A stretch of DNA of 64,000 nt from Rhizobium sp. Root1203 (GCF_001424945.1 NZ_LMCW01000067.1:124001-188000); one strand, 5' to 3'. Numbered from the stretch's first letter, positions 1 to 9,032 are shown. The notes: generated from the sequence alone by a model not told the origin. Program-made: numbers and translations.

Positions 1-95
1 ATTGGTGCGTCCGTAGATGACGGCTTTGACCGCAAAGCGTCAACATTCTTTCTGTTTTTTTGCTGCCTTTGCGTGGAATTTGCGACCGACTCCAC

Positions 96-2135
96 CTATT
101 TCGCGGCGTCGTCGTGAAAATGATTGTAAACCTGCTTGGCAACGGTTTCCGAAATTCCCTCGACGGCCATCAGGTCGGAAAGGGCGGCACGCGAAACCGC
201 CTTCGCTGTCCCGAAGTGCTGGAGCAGGGCGCGCTTGCGCGACGGTCCGATGCCGCCGATTTCGTCGAGGGGATTCTTGACCATCTCCTTCTTGCGTCGC
301 GCCCGGTGCGAGCCGATGGCGAAACGGTGTGCCTCGTCGCGCATGCGCTGGATGAAGTAGAGCACCGGATCGCGGGGCGGGAGGGTGAAGCTCTCGCGGC
401 CCTTCGGGAAGAAGCGCTCGCGGCCGGCGTCTCGGTCGACGCCCTTGGCTACCCCGATGGCCGTAACGCTGTCGGTAATGCCGAGCTCGTCCAAGATTGC
501 CCTCACTGCCGTCATCTGCCCCTGGCCGCCATCGATCAGGATGACGTCGGGCCATGCAGGAAAGGGCATATCCGCAGCGTCGGCAGTCGATACCGGCTGG
601 CTCCGATCCGGAATGCCTTCCTCCTTGATCAGCCTCGAAAAACGCCGCGTCATCACCTCGCGCATCATCCCGAAGTCGTCGCCCGGCGTGATGTCCGTCG
701 ATTTGATGTTGAACTTGCGATATTGGTTCTTGACGAAACCCTCGGGACCCGCGACCACCATGCCGCCGACGGCGTTGGTGCCCATGATGTGCGAGTTGTC
801 GTAGATCTCGACGCGCTGCGGCACATATGGGAGCTTGAATGTCTCTTTGAAGCCTTCGAGCAGCCGCGACTGCGATGCAGTTTCGGCGAGCTTGCGCCCA
901 TGCGCTTCGCGCGCGTTGCCGATAACGTGCTCGACGAGGTCGCGTTTTTCGCCTCGCTGCGGCACCTGGACGGAAATCCTGCGTCCGGCTTTTTCAGCGA
1001 GCGCCGCGGCAAGAAGCTCCATCTCGTCCACCGTCTCCGACAGCAGGATCTGTTTCGGCACTGGCTTGTCGTCGTAGAACTGCGCCAGGAAGGCGCTCAG
1101 CACCTCGGCGCCCGAAAGCTGCGGATCGGCTTTCGGGAAATAGGCACGGTTGCCCCAGTTCTGCCCGGTACGGAAGAAGAAGACCTGGATACAGGAAATG
1201 CCGCCTTCGTGGTGAATTGCAAAGACATCCGCCTCGTCGACGCCCGCAGGGTTGATGCCCTGATGGCTCGACACATGCGACAGCGATGCAAGACGGTCGC
1301 GATAGACCGCAGCCCGCTCGAAATCGAGATCCTCGGCTGCCGCGTTCATCGCCTCCGCCATATGCGCCTTCACCTTCTGGCTCTTGCCGGAAAGGAAATC
1401 CTTGGCTTCCTGCACGAGTTCGCCGTAGCCCGCATCGCTGATCTCGTGCGTGCAGGGCGCCGAACAGCGCTTGATCTGGTAGAGCAGACAGGGGCGGGTG
1501 CGCGTCTCGAAGACGCTGTCCGTACAGGTGCGGATAAGGAAGGCGCGCTGCAGTGAATTGATCGTGCGGCCAACGGCACCGGCAGAAGCGAAGGGCCCGA
1601 AATAGTCGCCCTTTCTGGCGCGTGCACCGCGGTGTTTCAGGATGGCCGGTGCGCGGTGGTCGCCGGAGATGAGGATATAGGGAAACGACTTGTCGTCGCG
1701 CAGCAGAACGTTAAAGCGCGGCCGCAAGCGCTTGATCAGATTCGCTTCCAGCAACAGCGCTTCGATCTCGGTGCGCGTCGTCACGAACTCCATGTTTGCC
1801 GTCTGGCGCACCATCTGGGCAATGCGATTGGAGTGGACGCGGCCCATCGCATAGTTGCCCACGCGCTTCTTCAGGCTGCGGGCCTTCCCGACGTAGAGCA
1901 CGTCACCCGCTTCGTTGAACATGCGATAGACGCCAGGGCTGTTCGGCAATCGCTTGACGAATTCGGCGATCAGATCGGCACCGATCAGCCCGGTCTCGTT
2001 GAGCCCGCCCTCGTTCCAGTCGACCACAGCCGAGATCGGCTGAGCGGAGGCATCGCTCTCCACTTCGATTTCGTCGTCGTTCTCGTCCGTTTCGTCGTAA
2101 AGAACGCCGCCGTCCGGCAGCTTCCTTGATGTCAT
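96..2135 (-). CDS. uvrC: UvrABC excinuclease subunit C
   Basis: Nuclease subunit of UvrABC nucleotide excision repair: it joins the UvrB-DNA complex and cuts the damaged strand on both sides of the lesion. The frame is open far upstream, but the ATG at 2135 is chosen because it overlaps the stop of the preceding reductase gene (ATGA) and gives 679 residues, normal for rhizobia. Visible in order: an acidic tail (about 14-30), a GIY-YIG nuclease (about 63-145, with SPGVYRM and DVLYVGKA), a UVR helix that binds UvrB (about 265-300), the RNase H-like second nuclease (YDNSH, IDGGQGQM) and a C-terminal helix-hairpin-helix (GGIGPSRKR). It is the second gene of a two-gene unit. Nothing is recognisable in the 95 bases beyond its stop. 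Confidence 0.97.
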   Translation of the reverse strand: MTSRKLPDGGVLYDETDENDDEIEVESDASAQPISAVVDWNEGGLNETGLIGADLIAEFVKRLPNSPGVYRMFNEAGDVLYVGKARSLKKRVGNYAMGRVHSNRIAQMVRQTANMEFVTTRTEIEALLLEANLIKRLRPRFNVLLRDDKSFPYILISGDHRAPAILKHRGARARKGDYFGPFASAGAVGRTINSLQRAFLIRTCTDSVFETRTRPCLLYQIKRCSAPCTHEISDAGYGELVQEAKDFLSGKSQKVKAHMAEAMNAAAEDLDFERAAVYRDRLASLSHVSSHQGINPAGVDEADVFAIHHEGGISCIQVFFFRTGQNWGNRAYFPKADPQLSGAEVLSAFLAQFYDDKPVPKQILLSETVDEMELLAAALAEKAGRRISVQVPQRGEKRDLVEHVIGNAREAHGRKLAETASQSRLLEGFKETFKLPYVPQRVEIYDNSHIMGTNAVGGMVVAGPEGFVKNQYRKFNIKSTDITPGDDFGMMREVMTRRFSRLIKEEGIPDRSQPVSTADAADMPFPAWPDVILIDGGQGQMTAVRAILDELGITDSVTAIGVAKGVDRDAGRERFFPKGRESFTLPPRDPVLYFIQRMRDEAHRFAIGSHRARRKKEMVKNPLDEIGGIGPSRKRALLQHFGTAKAVSRAALSDLMAVEGISETVAKQVYNHFHDDAAK

Positions 2136-2905
2136 TCCGTAATCTCCGCCACATCGGGCGTCTGCCAGGCAAGATGCTGGCCGCCGTCCAGGGCAATCAT
2201 TTGGCCGGTGATCGAGGGCGTGTCGTAGAGGAAGCGGATCGTCCGTCCGAACTCGCCGAATCCCGGCCCCGCCTTCATGATAAGCCCGTCGACCTGTGCC
2301 TGGAAGTCCTCTTCCGTTTGCCGAGCACTGCGCACCGTCGGGCCGGGGCCTAGCGCATTCACGCGGATCCGCGGCGCAAAGGTCTGCGCCATGGTCTGCG
2401 TTGCCGTCCACAGCGCGGCCTTGGAAAGCGTATAGGAAAAGAAAGTGGGATTGAGCGCCCAGACACGCTGGTCGATCACATTGACGATCAGGCCCGCATC
2501 GTCTTCCGGCAATTGTTCGGCGAATGCAGCGGCCAGTATCGAGGGGGCCCGGACATGCAGCGCGAAATGCTCCTCCCACGCGGCAGGGTCGAAACGATTT
2601 GCCGAATCGTTGTGGAAGGCCGAGGCGTTGTTCACGAGCAAATCGATCGGACCGAGCGCTTCCGAAGCCCTGTTTATCAGCCCGTTCGTCGCGGCAATAT
2701 GCTTCAGGTCGGCTTGCAGCGAAATCGCGCCCAGACCCCTTTGCCGCAATTCTGCCGCGAAATTCTCGGCCGCGTCGATCGAACGGTTTGCATGGATGGC
2801 GACGGAAAAGCCGTTCGCTGCCAGATCTTCGACTATCGCCCGGCCTATTCTGTTGGCCGCGCCGGTCACGAGCGCGGTACGAAGTCTTTTGTCCCTCAAA
2901 ATCAT
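2132..2905 (-). CDS. SDR oxidoreductase, pteridine reductase/FolM-like
   Basis: Short-chain dehydrogenase/reductase of 257 residues, cytoplasmic, probably NADPH-dependent. The cofactor loop TGAANRIG (14-21) has the Arg typical of pteridine reductases. NNAS (92-95) and the catalytic Tyr158-x3-Lys162 (YTLSK) are present, and the stretch before the Tyr (NVIDQRV) resembles FolM/PTR1 enzymes. A role in reducing dihydrobiopterin- or dihydromonapterin-like substrates is therefore likely, but the substrate is inferred. Its TGA overlaps the uvrC ATG, so the two genes are translationally coupled, although no functional link is obvious. A generic SDR is the alternative. Confidence 0.85.
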   Translation of the reverse strand: MILRDKRLRTALVTGAANRIGRAIVEDLAANGFSVAIHANRSIDAAENFAAELRQRGLGAISLQADLKHIAATNGLINRASEALGPIDLLVNNASAFHNDSANRFDPAAWEEHFALHVRAPSILAAAFAEQLPEDDAGLIVNVIDQRVWALNPTFFSYTLSKAALWTATQTMAQTFAPRIRVNALGPGPTVRSARQTEEDFQAQVDGLIMKAGPGFGEFGRTIRFLYDTPSITGQMIALDGGQHLAWQTPDVAEITE

Positions 2906-3261
2906 GCCTCTTCATCACGCGAGTCTGTGCGATGCTATATAGGCGCGTGCGCTGACCTTATAAATAGGCGGTGCGATCGAGGTGAGGGGGATCGACGTTG
3001 TCCCCGTTATTTAAAGTAATGCTCTATTAAAATAAGTATTGAAGTTTTAATCATTCGTTATGGTTAACAAATAGTTTGTTGCGGTAAAGCAACATCGAAT
3101 TTCAGCCACCCGTGCGCCACAATCAAATCACATTTTGGCTCTTTCAAATCCTCATTTGGGCATCAGTTTCCCTCTCGATCCGAAAGGGACGTAAGTAATT
3201 GCTCGCGAATGCTTCGCTGTAAGACAGTTGACGAAGAGCGCGGGTTTGAAAGGAGACGAGT
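2906..3261. other. divergent intergenic region, reductase/uvrC versus ropB
   Basis: 356 bases without a gene, AT-rich compared with the surroundings. It must hold the promoters of the leftward reductase-uvrC unit and of the rightward ropB gene. A perfect 6-bp inverted repeat, TGTTGC-ggtaaa-GCAACA, lies at 3077-3094. The ropB ribosome binding site AAGGAG lies at about 3250-3255. I cannot fix the -35/-10 elements with confidence. Confidence 0.5.
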
Positions 3262-3897
3262 ATGCGTACTTTTATTGCTAGCCTGTTGGTTTCGACCGTT
3301 GCCCTTGGTGGCGTATCCGCTGCTTACGCGGCAGACGCCGTTGATCAGATTCCCGAAGCCCCGATTGCACAGAATGAGCCGGTGACTCCGGCTGGCAACT
3401 GGCAGGGCTTCTACCTCGGCGGCGCCGGCACCTATAACATGGGCAGCTTCGCCGACACGTACAACGCTCGTGCTTTCGGCGGTCAGATCTACAGCGGTTA
3501 CAACTGGCAGCAGGGCCAGATCGTATACGGCGTTGAAGGCGACATCGGCTATTCCGGCGCTGATGCACCGGTCGATGGCGGCACCGCCAAGAACGAAGTG
3601 AACGGCTCGCTCCGTGGCCGCATCGGCTACGACCTGAACCCCTTCCTGCTCTATGGTACGGCTGGTCTGGCTGCGACCAAGAACAAGTTCAGCAACTCTG
3701 TCGGCTCCGACACCGATACGGCGCTCGGCTACACGGTTGGCGCCGGTGCGGAAACGTTCATCACGAACAACATCACGGCTCGTGTTGAATATCGCTACAC
3801 CGACTACCAGCACAACGACTTCAACATCGGCGGCACCAACGTATCGCGCGGCTATGACGAACACAGCGTCAAGGTCGGTATCGGCATGAAGTTCTAA
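3262..3897 (+). CDS. ropB: RopB/Omp25-31 family outer-membrane beta-barrel protein
   Basis: Small outer-membrane protein of 211 residues of the rhizobial RopB / Brucella Omp25-Omp31 family. It begins with a signal peptide cut after about residue 23 (VSAAYA-AD). The mature part has alternating polar and hydrophobic beta strands (NWQGFYLGGAG, GYNWQQGQIVYGVEGDIGYSG, ARVEYRYTDY) and ends in Phe (VGIGMKF), the usual barrel assembly signal. It supports envelope integrity and is a surface antigen in relatives. It has its own strong Shine-Dalgarno site and a terminator right after the stop, so it is a single-gene unit. In related rhizobia such genes answer to envelope-stress regulators; no operator is proven here. 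Confidence 0.9.
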   Translation: MRTFIASLLVSTVALGGVSAAYAADAVDQIPEAPIAQNEPVTPAGNWQGFYLGGAGTYNMGSFADTYNARAFGGQIYSGYNWQQGQIVYGVEGDIGYSGADAPVDGGTAKNEVNGSLRGRIGYDLNPFLLYGTAGLAATKNKFSNSVGSDTDTALGYTVGAGAETFITNNITARVEYRYTDYQHNDFNIGGTNVSRGYDEHSVKVGIGMKF

Positions 3898-3914
3898 GCC
3901 GAACATCGAATGAG

Positions 3915-3946
3915 AAAAAGCCGGGCGCAATGCCCGGCTTTTTCGT
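3915..3946 (+). terminator. intrinsic terminator after ropB
   Basis: A 12-bp stem, AAAAAGCCGGGC paired with GCCCGGCTTTTT around a 5-nt loop, starts 18 bases after the ropB stop. With A tracts on one side and T tracts on the other it can also stop leftward transcripts. Confidence 0.9.
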
Positions 3947-4012
3947 TTCTTGTCGGGAGCTATGCAGCTCGACATCCCCAGGTGCTGTTTTCTCAAAGCG
4001 ACCGGGCAGGCC

Positions 4013-4609
4013 TCAGCTCTGAGGCTTCAGCTCGCCGTAGGCCGAGAATTTCTTCTCGAAGTCGCGAAGCCAGCCGATCAGTTCGGAGTGATCCGCCTCC
4101 CAGTGCCCCTTGAAGCGCAGATCGAGGTAGCCGAGCGTCGCAGCAAGCGCAAAGTGGCCGCCATGCAGCTTTTTGCCGATCTTCGGCAGGTGGACGCTGA
4201 GGTGGTTGAGCCCGCTGACGGCTTTCTTCCATTGCCGATCGATCCAGGGCTGGTGCACTTTTTCCTCGTCGCGGGACCTGCGTTCGTAGACGATTGCCAG
4301 CAGGCAATCGCAAATGCCGTCGCACAATGCTTCGAGTGTCTCGGCCTCGGTGCGCTTGCCGTTCTTTGTCGGATAGAGCTGTTTGCCTTTCAGTCGGCCG
4401 AAATAGTGCATGATCGCGATGCTGTCGAAGATCGAAACCCCGTCGTCGGTCAGCAGGGTAGGGATTTTACCGAGCGGATTGTTATCCACGAGGACGGCCG
4501 GTCCGGCGTTGGTGTCGACACGAATTTCGGTGACATCGAGATCAAGATAGCGCGCGGCCATCCGCACCTTGCTGGAGTAGGGCGAGGTCGGTGCGCAAAG
4601 AATCTTCAT
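4013..4609 (-). CDS. glutathione S-transferase family protein
   Basis: Cytosolic GST of 198 residues. The N-terminal thioredoxin fold has Ser9 in the APTSPYS loop, the cis-proline segment NPLGKIPTL (44-52) and the glutathione-contacting Asp-Ser at about 62-63 (FDSIAI). The rest is the all-helical domain. Substrate unknown; probably glutathione conjugation or reduction in stress defence. It lies 60 bases downstream of rlmJ on the same strand and may be co-transcribed with it. Confidence 0.88.
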   Translation of the reverse strand: MKILCAPTSPYSSKVRMAARYLDLDVTEIRVDTNAGPAVLVDNNPLGKIPTLLTDDGVSIFDSIAIMHYFGRLKGKQLYPTKNGKRTEAETLEALCDGICDCLLAIVYERRSRDEEKVHQPWIDRQWKKAVSGLNHLSVHLPKIGKKLHGGHFALAATLGYLDLRFKGHWEADHSELIGWLRDFEKKFSAYGELKPQS

Positions 4610-4669
4610 CGTTTTTCTCTCTGAAAAGCTGCCTGTGTGCCCGGACTATTTCGCTCCGGAAGGCGTCGG

Positions 4670-5539
4670 TCAATCGTCTTTCGCGGCCTTGCTCTCCCCG
4701 CGCAGCCAGAATGCGCGATGTGAGGCGTAGCGGTCCTGGGCCATATGGTCCTTGAGCGCTGGAAGCAATGCGTGCAGCTCGTCCTTCAGCGTATAGGGAG
4801 GATTGACAACGATCAGGCCCGACCCCGTGAGGCCGGTAATGCCGCGATCGCTGCGGACGCTGAGTTCGGCGCAAAGTATCTTCGGAATATCGAGGGCCTG
4901 GAGTGCCTCATGGAATTCCTTGACGGGCGCGCCCCGCTTCAGCGGATACCAAAGGCAATAGGTCCCGCCCGGGAATCGGCGATAGGCCTTGGCAAGCCCG
5001 TCGACCAGGCGGTCGTACTCGCCTTCCTCTTCAAACGGCGGATCGACAAGCACGATGCCGCGCTTTTCTTTCGGCGGCAGATGTGCGCCGAGCGAAAGCC
5101 ACCCATCGAGCTCGGTGATGCGGGCATGATGGTCGCCTTCGAACACGCGGTGCAGGCGCACATAATCCTCGGGGTGCAGTTCCATGGCCGAGAGCCTGTC
5201 CTGCGGGCGAAACAGCATACGCGAGACCTTGGGCGAACCAGGGTAAAAACGGATGCCGCCATCCGGGTTGAGTTCCCGGACAACAGTGAGATAGGGCTCC
5301 AGCAGCTCTGCAATTTGAGGCGCGAGCTCGGCGTCCAGTATCTTGCCGATGCCGTCCCGCCATTCGCCCGTCTTCTGCGCCTCCTCGGAGGAAAGGTCGT
5401 AGAGCCCGATGCCTGCATGCGTGTCGAGCACGCGAAAACCCGCATCCTTCTTCTGCATGTAGCGAACGAGGCGAGCCAGGACGGCATGCTTCAGCACATC
5501 CGCAAAGTTGCCCGCATGATAGATGTGGCGATAGTTCAT
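4670..5539 (-). CDS. rlmJ: 23S rRNA (adenine2030-N6)-methyltransferase RlmJ
   Basis: SAM-dependent enzyme of 289 residues that methylates A2030 of 23S rRNA during ribosome assembly. It opens with the family signature MNYRHIYHAGNFADVLKH. VLDTHAGIGLYDL (about 38-50) is the SAM-binding motif and LVDPPFEEEGEYDRL holds the DPPF catalytic motif of N6-adenine methylases. Length is normal. It is divergent from the molybdoenzyme gene 83 bases away and lies upstream of the GST gene. Confidence 0.94.
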   Translation of the reverse strand: MNYRHIYHAGNFADVLKHAVLARLVRYMQKKDAGFRVLDTHAGIGLYDLSSEEAQKTGEWRDGIGKILDAELAPQIAELLEPYLTVVRELNPDGGIRFYPGSPKVSRMLFRPQDRLSAMELHPEDYVRLHRVFEGDHHARITELDGWLSLGAHLPPKEKRGIVLVDPPFEEEGEYDRLVDGLAKAYRRFPGGTYCLWYPLKRGAPVKEFHEALQALDIPKILCAELSVRSDRGITGLTGSGLIVVNPPYTLKDELHALLPALKDHMAQDRYASHRAFWLRGESKAAKDD

Positions 5540-5622
5540 TTTCGCTGATGCCCGTGATGAATTCGCCTGATCGGCGTCATTTGTGGCTTTTGGCCGGTTC
5601 CGCGTTGGAATATAGAATTCCC

Positions 5623-7761
5623 ATGAACATTGCGACCCCCGTCCAAGCCAAATCTCCGAAGTCTGACATCAAGGTCGGCCATACCGCCTGTCCGCACGAC
5701 TGTCCGTCCACCTGCGCGCTCGAGGTCGAACTGACCGAGGACGGTCGCATTGGCCGTGTGCGCGGTGCCGGTGACCACTCCTATACGGCTGGCGTGATCT
5801 GCGCCAAGGTCGCGCGCTATGCCGAGCGGCTCTACCATCCGGACCGGCTCATGCATCCACAACGCCGCAAGGGCGCCAAGGGGGCAGGTCAATGGCAGCA
5901 GATATCCTGGGACGATGCGCTGGACGAGATCGCCGAGGCTTTCGTCAAGGCGGAGGCCAAGGACGGCAGCGAAGCGATCTGGCCCTACTACTACGCCGGC
6001 ACAATGGGCTGGGTTCAGCGCGACTCCATCGATCGCCTGCGTCACGCCAAGCGCTACTCCGGTTTCTTCTCGTCGATCTGCACCAATCCCGCCTGGACAG
6101 GCTTCACGATGGCGACCGGTACGCTTCGCGGCCCCGATCCGCGCGAGATGGCGCGCACCGATTGCGTCGTCATCTGGGGCACCAATGCGGTCGCGACCCA
6201 AGTCAACGTCATGACCCATGCGATCAAGGCCCGCAAGGAACGCCAGGCTAGGATCGTCGTCATCGACATCTACGACAATCCGACGATGAAGCAGGCTGAC
6301 ATGGCGCTGGTCGTCAAGCCCGGCACGGACGCGGCGCTCGCCTGCGCCGTCATGCATATCGCCTTCCGGGACGGCTATGCCGACCGGGCCTACATGGCGA
6401 AATACGCCGACGACCCGAGTGGACTGGAGGCCCACTTGAAATCCAGGACGCCGGAATGGGCCGCAGCCGTCACCGGTCTTTCCGTCGAAGAGATCGAGGC
6501 CTTCGGCAAGCTCGTCGGAACGACGAAGAAGACCTATTTCCGTCTCGGTTACGGTTTCACCCGCCAGCGCAATGGCGCGGTTGCAATGCATGCTGCCGCC
6601 TCGATCGCAACCGTGCTCGGCTCCTGGCAATATGAGGGCGGCGGCGCGTTCCATTCGAACAGCGACATCTTCCGCATGAACAACGCGGAGCTGACCGGCA
6701 AGCCGATGAAGGATGCGGACGTCCGGATGATCGACCAGTCGCAGATCGGTCGGGCTCTGACGGGCGATGCCGTGGCGCTCCGCAACCGCGGCCCCGTTAC
6801 GGCCATGCTGATCCAGAACACGAATCCGGTGAACATCGCGCCCGAGCAGCGGCTGGTGAAGCGCGGCTTTGGCCGCGACGACCTCTTTGTAGCGGTGCAT
6901 GAGCAGTTCATGACCGAGACAGCCGAAATGGCCGATATCGTCATTCCGGCCACGATGTTCGTCGAGCACGACGACATCTATCGCGCCGGCGGCCAGAACC
7001 ACATTTTGCTTGGTCCCAAACTCGTTGAACCGCCCTCGACCGTACGCACCAACCTCTTTGTCATCGAGGAACTTGCCAAGCGCCTCGGCGTCGCCGGTCG
7101 CCCAGGCTTCGGCTTCACGGCGCGCGAGATGATCGATCGGGTTCTCGCATCCAGCAACCTGCCGGGCTACGACCATTTCCTCGAGCACAAGTGGTTCGAC
7201 CGCCAGCCGGAATTCGAGGATGCGCATTTCCTGAATGGCTTTGCGCACCCGGACGGCAAGTTTCGCTTCCGCCCCGACTGGACCAACCAGCCGGCGCCAA
7301 ACCGCCCGCCCGATGCTGTCGGACTGCTTGGCCCGTATGTGGAGCTGCCCGCATTCCCCGATCAGGTCGATGTCATTGAAGTGGCGGACGCCGAGCATCC
7401 TTTCCGCCTGGCGACATCGCCGGCGCGCAACTTCCTGAATTCCAGCTTCTCCGAGACGAAGACGTCTCGCCAGAAGGAAGGACGCCCAGAGCTGATGATC
7501 AATCCTGAGGACGCCGTCGCGCAGGGCATTTCGCACGGCGATATCGTTCAGGTCGGCAATAGGAGGGGCGAGGTGCGTCTCCACGCCCGCATCACGAACG
7601 ACGTAAAACCGGGAGTTTTGATCGCCGAAGGGCTGTGGCCGAACAAAGCGCACGTGGATGGAGAGGGGATCAACGTTCTGACCGGCGCCGATCCCGTGGC
7701 CCCTTATGGAGGGGCCGCCGTTCACGACAACAAAGTCTGGCTGCGCAGGGATCCCGCATGA
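5623..7761 (+). CDS. molybdopterin oxidoreductase with 4Fe-4S cluster
   Basis: Bis-MGD molybdoenzyme of the formate dehydrogenase/nitrate reductase/BisC superfamily, 712 residues from the ATG at 5623; an in-frame upstream extension is probably not translated. Cys23, Cys27, Cys31 and Cys60 (C-x3-C-x3-C-x28-C) bind a 4Fe-4S cluster. The Mo-bisMGD body follows (GYGFTRQRNGA, NPVNIAPEQ) and the C-terminal dinucleotide-binding domain includes FLNSSFSET and GDIVQVGNRRGEV. No Tat signal or membrane anchor is seen, so it is likely cytoplasmic. The physiological substrate cannot be told. Its stop overlaps the start of the Nudix gene (ATGA). Confidence 0.88.
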   Translation: MNIATPVQAKSPKSDIKVGHTACPHDCPSTCALEVELTEDGRIGRVRGAGDHSYTAGVICAKVARYAERLYHPDRLMHPQRRKGAKGAGQWQQISWDDALDEIAEAFVKAEAKDGSEAIWPYYYAGTMGWVQRDSIDRLRHAKRYSGFFSSICTNPAWTGFTMATGTLRGPDPREMARTDCVVIWGTNAVATQVNVMTHAIKARKERQARIVVIDIYDNPTMKQADMALVVKPGTDAALACAVMHIAFRDGYADRAYMAKYADDPSGLEAHLKSRTPEWAAAVTGLSVEEIEAFGKLVGTTKKTYFRLGYGFTRQRNGAVAMHAAASIATVLGSWQYEGGGAFHSNSDIFRMNNAELTGKPMKDADVRMIDQSQIGRALTGDAVALRNRGPVTAMLIQNTNPVNIAPEQRLVKRGFGRDDLFVAVHEQFMTETAEMADIVIPATMFVEHDDIYRAGGQNHILLGPKLVEPPSTVRTNLFVIEELAKRLGVAGRPGFGFTAREMIDRVLASSNLPGYDHFLEHKWFDRQPEFEDAHFLNGFAHPDGKFRFRPDWTNQPAPNRPPDAVGLLGPYVELPAFPDQVDVIEVADAEHPFRLATSPARNFLNSSFSETKTSRQKEGRPELMINPEDAVAQGISHGDIVQVGNRRGEVRLHARITNDVKPGVLIAEGLWPNKAHVDGEGINVLTGADPVAPYGGAAVHDNKVWLRRDPA

Positions 7762-8351
7762 CGAAATTCGAGAAGGCAAAGGCCGAAGTCGTTGGCGACG
7801 AGACGCTATCGAAAGGCTGGACGCGGCTCAGCAACTACCTGGTCGACTACACCGATTCTGAAGGGGAAACCCATCGCGTCAGCCGCGAGGTCTACCACCG
7901 CACGCCTGCAGCGACGATCCTGCTCTACGATCCCAAACACGGGACAGTGGTCCTCGTCCGGCAGTTCCGCCTGCCGCTCCAGCTTCACGGCGAACCCGCC
8001 TGGATCCTGGAAACACCCGCCGGCCTCCTGGACGGCGACGAGCCTGAGGCTGCCATCCGCCGAGAAGCGATGGAGGAAACCGGATTTCGGGTTCGCGATG
8101 TCCGCTTCCTCTTCACGGCATACAGCTCGCCAGGCTCCAGCATGGAAGTCATCCATTTCTTCGCAGCCGCCATCGATACGACGGATCGTGTCTCGAACGG
8201 CGGCGGTCTTGCTGAAGAGCACGAGGATATCGAGGTGCTGGAGATCCCGCTCGAAAAGGCAATGGCGATGATCGAGAGCGGCGAGATCGTCGATCTGAAG
8301 ACCATCGTCTTGCTGCAATGGGCCGTTCTGAACAGGACTTCCCTTGGCTAA
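7758..8351 (+). CDS. nudK: Nudix hydrolase, GDP-mannose pyrophosphatase (NudK)-like
   Basis: Nudix hydrolase of 197 residues. The Nudix box lies at about 89-110 (PAGLLDGDEPE through REAMEETGF) and has the one-residue-shorter spacing seen in NudK rather than in ADP-ribose pyrophosphatases. The following SPGSSMEVIHFF also matches NudK. It should hydrolyse GDP-mannose or a related nucleotide sugar; ADP-ribose is the alternative. The start is the ATG at 7758, which overlaps the stop of the molybdoenzyme gene; an open frame further upstream is part of that gene in another phase. Its last four bases overlap the end of vapC on the opposite strand. Confidence 0.85.
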   Translation: MTKFEKAKAEVVGDETLSKGWTRLSNYLVDYTDSEGETHRVSREVYHRTPAATILLYDPKHGTVVLVRQFRLPLQLHGEPAWILETPAGLLDGDEPEAAIRREAMEETGFRVRDVRFLFTAYSSPGSSMEVIHFFAAAIDTTDRVSNGGGLAEEHEDIEVLEIPLEKAMAMIESGEIVDLKTIVLLQWAVLNRTSLG

Positions 8352-8749
8352 GCCTGGCGCGGTATCCTCACCGCTTCGGCCGCTCGCTTGAGTTTAGCAT
8401 CGGCCGTCGCAAGCGGCACCGCTTGTATCAAGGCGAGCGCAAGGTAGGCGGCATCATAGGCTGAAAATTGATGTTTGCGCGCAAGTCGGATGACGGTCGG
8501 ATGATCGTCGTCGAAGTTTGTCCGCAGAGGCAGACTCTCCAACCGCATCAGGCAGGCGAGGACATCTGCGCTGGCGATGCGATGCCGTCGTTCTGCTCTG
8601 AGCAGGATATTGCGCATTTCATGCCAGAACAGGTCCGGCACAAGCGCATCTTCGCTTTCCAGCAGCGACAACGCCCTTTCGGCCTCCTGATTGTCGTCGT
8701 CCGGCAGGAGCCACGCAGCGGCAACCGATGCGTCGACGACAAAGGGCAT
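8348..8749 (-). CDS. vapC: VapC-type PIN-domain toxin ribonuclease
   Basis: PIN-domain endoribonuclease of 133 residues, toxin of a type II module. The acidic active-site residues are Asp6 (FVVDASV), Glu44 (FWHEM), Asp99 (AYDAAYLALA) and Asp117 (TADAKL). An ATG at 8773 is in frame, but the ATG at 8749 has the better ribosome binding site (GGGAGGGG) and gives the usual start MPFVVD. The gene lies downstream of and partly inside the antitoxin frame. Confidence 0.9.
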   Translation of the reverse strand: MPFVVDASVAAAWLLPDDDNQEAERALSLLESEDALVPDLFWHEMRNILLRAERRHRIASADVLACLMRLESLPLRTNFDDDHPTVIRLARKHQFSAYDAAYLALALIQAVPLATADAKLKRAAEAVRIPRQA

Positions 8750-8988
8750 CCGCGCTGCCCCTCCCGCCGCCATTCCTGTATCTCTGCAGCGGTTGCCTTC
8801 GTTCGTTCGGCTCGTTCGATGCGAAGCAGTCTGATGGCTTCGGCCCGTTCGCCGGCGTTGTCGATCCTGCTCAGACGCGCCACGGGAGTGCTGCCACGCG
8901 ATATCTCTATTTCCTCGCCCTTCTCAACTTTCGCCAGAAGTTCAGACAGATGCGTTTTTGCTTCCGCGACCTTTTCCTTGATTGCCAT
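8548..8988 (-). CDS. vapB: Phd/YefM-type antitoxin with a long C-terminal overlap
   Basis: The first 78 or so residues are a Phd/YefM antitoxin: KTHLSELLAKVEKGEEIEISR, then STPVARL, then a charged tail (ATAAEIQEWRREGQR) that would bind VapC. In most such modules the frame stops at the toxin start. Here the codon there is TGC, so the frame runs on for another 67 codons inside vapC in a different phase, giving 146 residues in total. The extension has the composition of a shadow frame. Either the antitoxin really is long or a stop has been lost. The module is probably autoregulated through the palindrome at 9033-9050. Confidence 0.75.
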   Translation of the reverse strand: MAIKEKVAEAKTHLSELLAKVEKGEEIEISRGSTPVARLSRIDNAGERAEAIRLLRIERAERTKATAAEIQEWRREGQRGCPLSSTHRLPLRGSCRTTTIRRPKGRCRCWKAKMRLCRTCSGMKCAISCSEQNDGIASPAQMSSPA

Positions 8989-9032
8989 TCCGAAATCCTT
9001 CTTCTTGGCTCAGGATAGGCCGCGCCAGATAG

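Noticed and set aside
1..95. Partial gene at the left edge
   Set aside because: Too short, no recognisable product in any frame.
60..1556. 498-codon frame antisense to uvrC
   Set aside because: Shadow of uvrC.
3163..3996. 277-codon frame antisense to ropB
   Set aside because: No ribosome binding site or known motif; ropB on the other strand has signal peptide, barrel end and terminator.
5536..7779. 747-codon open frame antisense to the molybdoenzyme gene
   Set aside because: Mirror frame of a strongly biased GC-rich gene; the sense protein has all motifs.
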